NCBI GenBank assembly: GCA_016715115.1
Contig: JADKBM010000013.1
Location: 434,001-498,000, forward strand
Length of the DNA stretch: 64,000 nt
Direction of reading: 5' to 3'
Origin: Acidobacteriota bacterium
Lineage (GTDB): Bacteria; Acidobacteriota; Blastocatellia; Pyrinomonadales; Pyrinomonadaceae
Shown: piece by piece, positions 62,942 through 64,000 of the stretch
How the letters are laid out: each line of letters begins with the position of its first letter
Position numbering within the stretch: the stretch's first letter is position 1
Translations under genes and position numbers: made by a program
Notes under the pieces: model-generated
What the model was told of the DNA's origin: nothing
Seen by the model: the letters and a program-made list of their open reading frames with translations, nothing else
Database searches by the model: none

Positions 62942-63856
62942 TCATTTGTTTGGACGCAGGATCCAGGTGAAGATCATCGTCAACAAACATAGTGCAAGCA
63001 CTGCTTCCGCCCAAAAGAAAGCAATGTAGTCGGCGGTGATCCCGACCGGCGGAACCGAAGGCTGACTATTGCGTATTGCGACGAACGCGAATAGCAGCGT
63101 CGCGATGAACGACATCATCGCCATCTCTACCTTGCGATCCTTGAAAACGACGGTGATCACGAAAATCACGACGGCGAGAGTCACCAACACCATCAACAAA
63201 CTGACGAAAACCGAGAAGACCTTGACCATCGTCGCACGGACGATCGTCATTTCGAGATCGAGGTACGTCGCGTCGCTTTCCTTGGATTTTTCGGTCGTGA
63301 TCGTATAACCCGGCATCGACGGCGCAAAATCCAGCTTGAACGGAACTTCGATCTCGGTTTCTTCCTCCTCGTTGGTTTCCTGTTTCGCTTCCGGCTCGGT
63401 GTTCGCTTCCTTCGGCTTTTCGGCCGGTTTGTCGGGCTTGACGGTAAAGTAGAAGGAAAGCGTCGCCTTGTGGGTGTCGAACGGGTAATCTTCGACAACC
63501 CCGTCGTACATATTCAAAACGACCTCGGTCGGCGAAACGCGCTTGCCCTTTTCAAACACGATCTCCTGTTTGCCGTTTGAACTGACGGTGTCGAACTTCA
63601 ATGTCTTCTTGAGCGTTCCGTCCTCATTGGCGAAATTGCCGTACGCGTCGAACTCCAGACGGACCGTGACGTCACCCTTGATCGGGTCGATGGAAAGGAT
63701 CTTTCCCAAGACGTGAATATAGTTCTCGCTGTTCGCGGCGTCCGTCGGTTTGGAATCCGTTTGGGCAAACGCCACGCTCGACAGTGCGGTCAACGCAGCA
63801 AGAAAAAATACTGAAAACCTGACGGCGAATGAACGGCCGAAATTACGATCTGACAT
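62942..63856 (-). CDS. DUF4436-type membrane protein
   Basis: A 304-residue protein. Signal peptide 1-31 (AFAQT), then a beta-rich extracytoplasmic domain with 'KILSIDPIKGDVTVRLEFDA' and 'VVEDYPFDTHKATLSFYF', an acidic linker (about 150-165), and three membrane helices at the C-terminus (about 205-300). This matches DUF4436, of unknown function. ATG 63856 has GGAGGAAA about 5 nt upstream. Confidence 0.85.
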   Translation of the reverse strand: MSDRNFGRSFAVRFSVFFLAALTALSSVAFAQTDSKPTDAANSENYIHVLGKILSIDPIKGDVTVRLEFDAYGNFANEDGTLKKTLKFDTVSSNGKQEIVFEKGKRVSPTEVVLNMYDGVVEDYPFDTHKATLSFYFTVKPDKPAEKPKEANTEPEAKQETNEEEETEIEVPFKLDFAPSMPGYTITTEKSKESDATYLDLEMTIVRATMVKVFSVFVSLLMVLVTLAVVIFVITVVFKDRKVEMAMMSFIATLLFAFVAIRNSQPSVPPVGITADYIAFFWAEAVLALCLLTMIFTWILRPNK

Positions 63857-64000
63857 AAGTTTCCTCCAAAAAAACTGAATCAATGCCGCCCGAAAAACAT
63901 ACCTTCGGCAACCTTTCTAAGACAAAAACGGAATTCGAAGCAAAAAAGGGTCACAAGAAAACTCAAACGACAGCCTTCAAATCCTGAATCAACGGTCGAA
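63857..64000. other. Right edge of window
   Basis: 144 bp upstream of the DUF4436 gene with no recognisable coding sequence. The last bases may belong to the next gene's leader. Confidence 0.5.

Overview
This 64 kb window looks like a chromosomal segment of an Acidobacteriota-type bacterium, most likely a Blastocatellia/Pyrinomonadaceae relative. That is an inference from several traits: a zinc-ribbon/TM protein with a CPxC...FCLxDG opening, a Ser/Thr kinase fused to a TolB-like beta-propeller, an S9 peptidase, futalosine-pathway menaquinone synthesis, many secreted proteins of unknown function, and many short palindromic or tandem repeats between genes. I found no rRNA, tRNA, prophage, transposase gene or CRISPR array.

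Layout. 0.2-4 kb: secreted S9 peptidase, small secreted protein, beta-lactamase-fold hydrolase. 4-10 kb: APC permease, large membrane protein, LolA-like protein, four-repeat secreted protein. 10-17.4 kb: mqnD, methyltransferase, SH3 protein, ubiX, larB, trypsin-TPR protein, proS. 17.9-22.1 kb: thioredoxin-like protein, hemolysin III, and a B12-binding MerR regulator divergent from a fasciclin gene across a well-defined operator region. 22.5-35.3 kb: rpiB, GT-C-like membrane protein, glyA, hypotheticals, a dehydrogenase, HtrA, an ALDH, ald. 35.5-39 kb: response regulator, DUF512 radical-SAM-like protein, CDF transporter. 39.9-46.6 kb: a purine-catabolism cluster (xdhC, xdhB, xdhA, small transporter, guanine deaminase) supported by moaD/moaE at 55.8-56.5 kb. 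46.6-55.5 kb: glutaminyl cyclase lipoprotein, DsbA-like protein, VOC protein, MPG DNA glycosylase, response regulator, prolyl aminopeptidase, tatA, methyltransferase, SDR, acyl-CoA ligase. 56.6-64 kb: a sigma-54 activator divergent from a secreted-protein gene that has a candidate sigma-54 promoter and upstream dyads, then the kinase-propeller gene, a lipoprotein and a DUF4436 protein.

The most unusual layer is the repeats. Nearly every tandem array here, although the sequences differ (AAATCCC, AAATCGC, AATTCCA, AGATTCC, GAGCTTT, AGAGTGC, GTAGACG, CTCACCG), has a 7-bp unit. Because 7 is 1 modulo 3, an array encodes the same heptapeptide in all three frames of a strand. Many arrays switch polarity within themselves, so they can fold back. 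They abut stop codons of at least ten genes, often with the stop codon as the first unit (TGATTTG, TGATCTG, TAGGCGG). Short arrays also lie in frame inside conserved enzymes (xdhA twice, xdhC, the DUF512 gene). A second, palindromic family (REP/BIME-like pairs, a 279-bp element with terminal inverted repeats, and an in-frame 22-bp palindrome shared by xdhC and xdhB) is interleaved with them. I regard this stop-anchored heptamer system as the best candidate for an undescribed phenomenon in the window.
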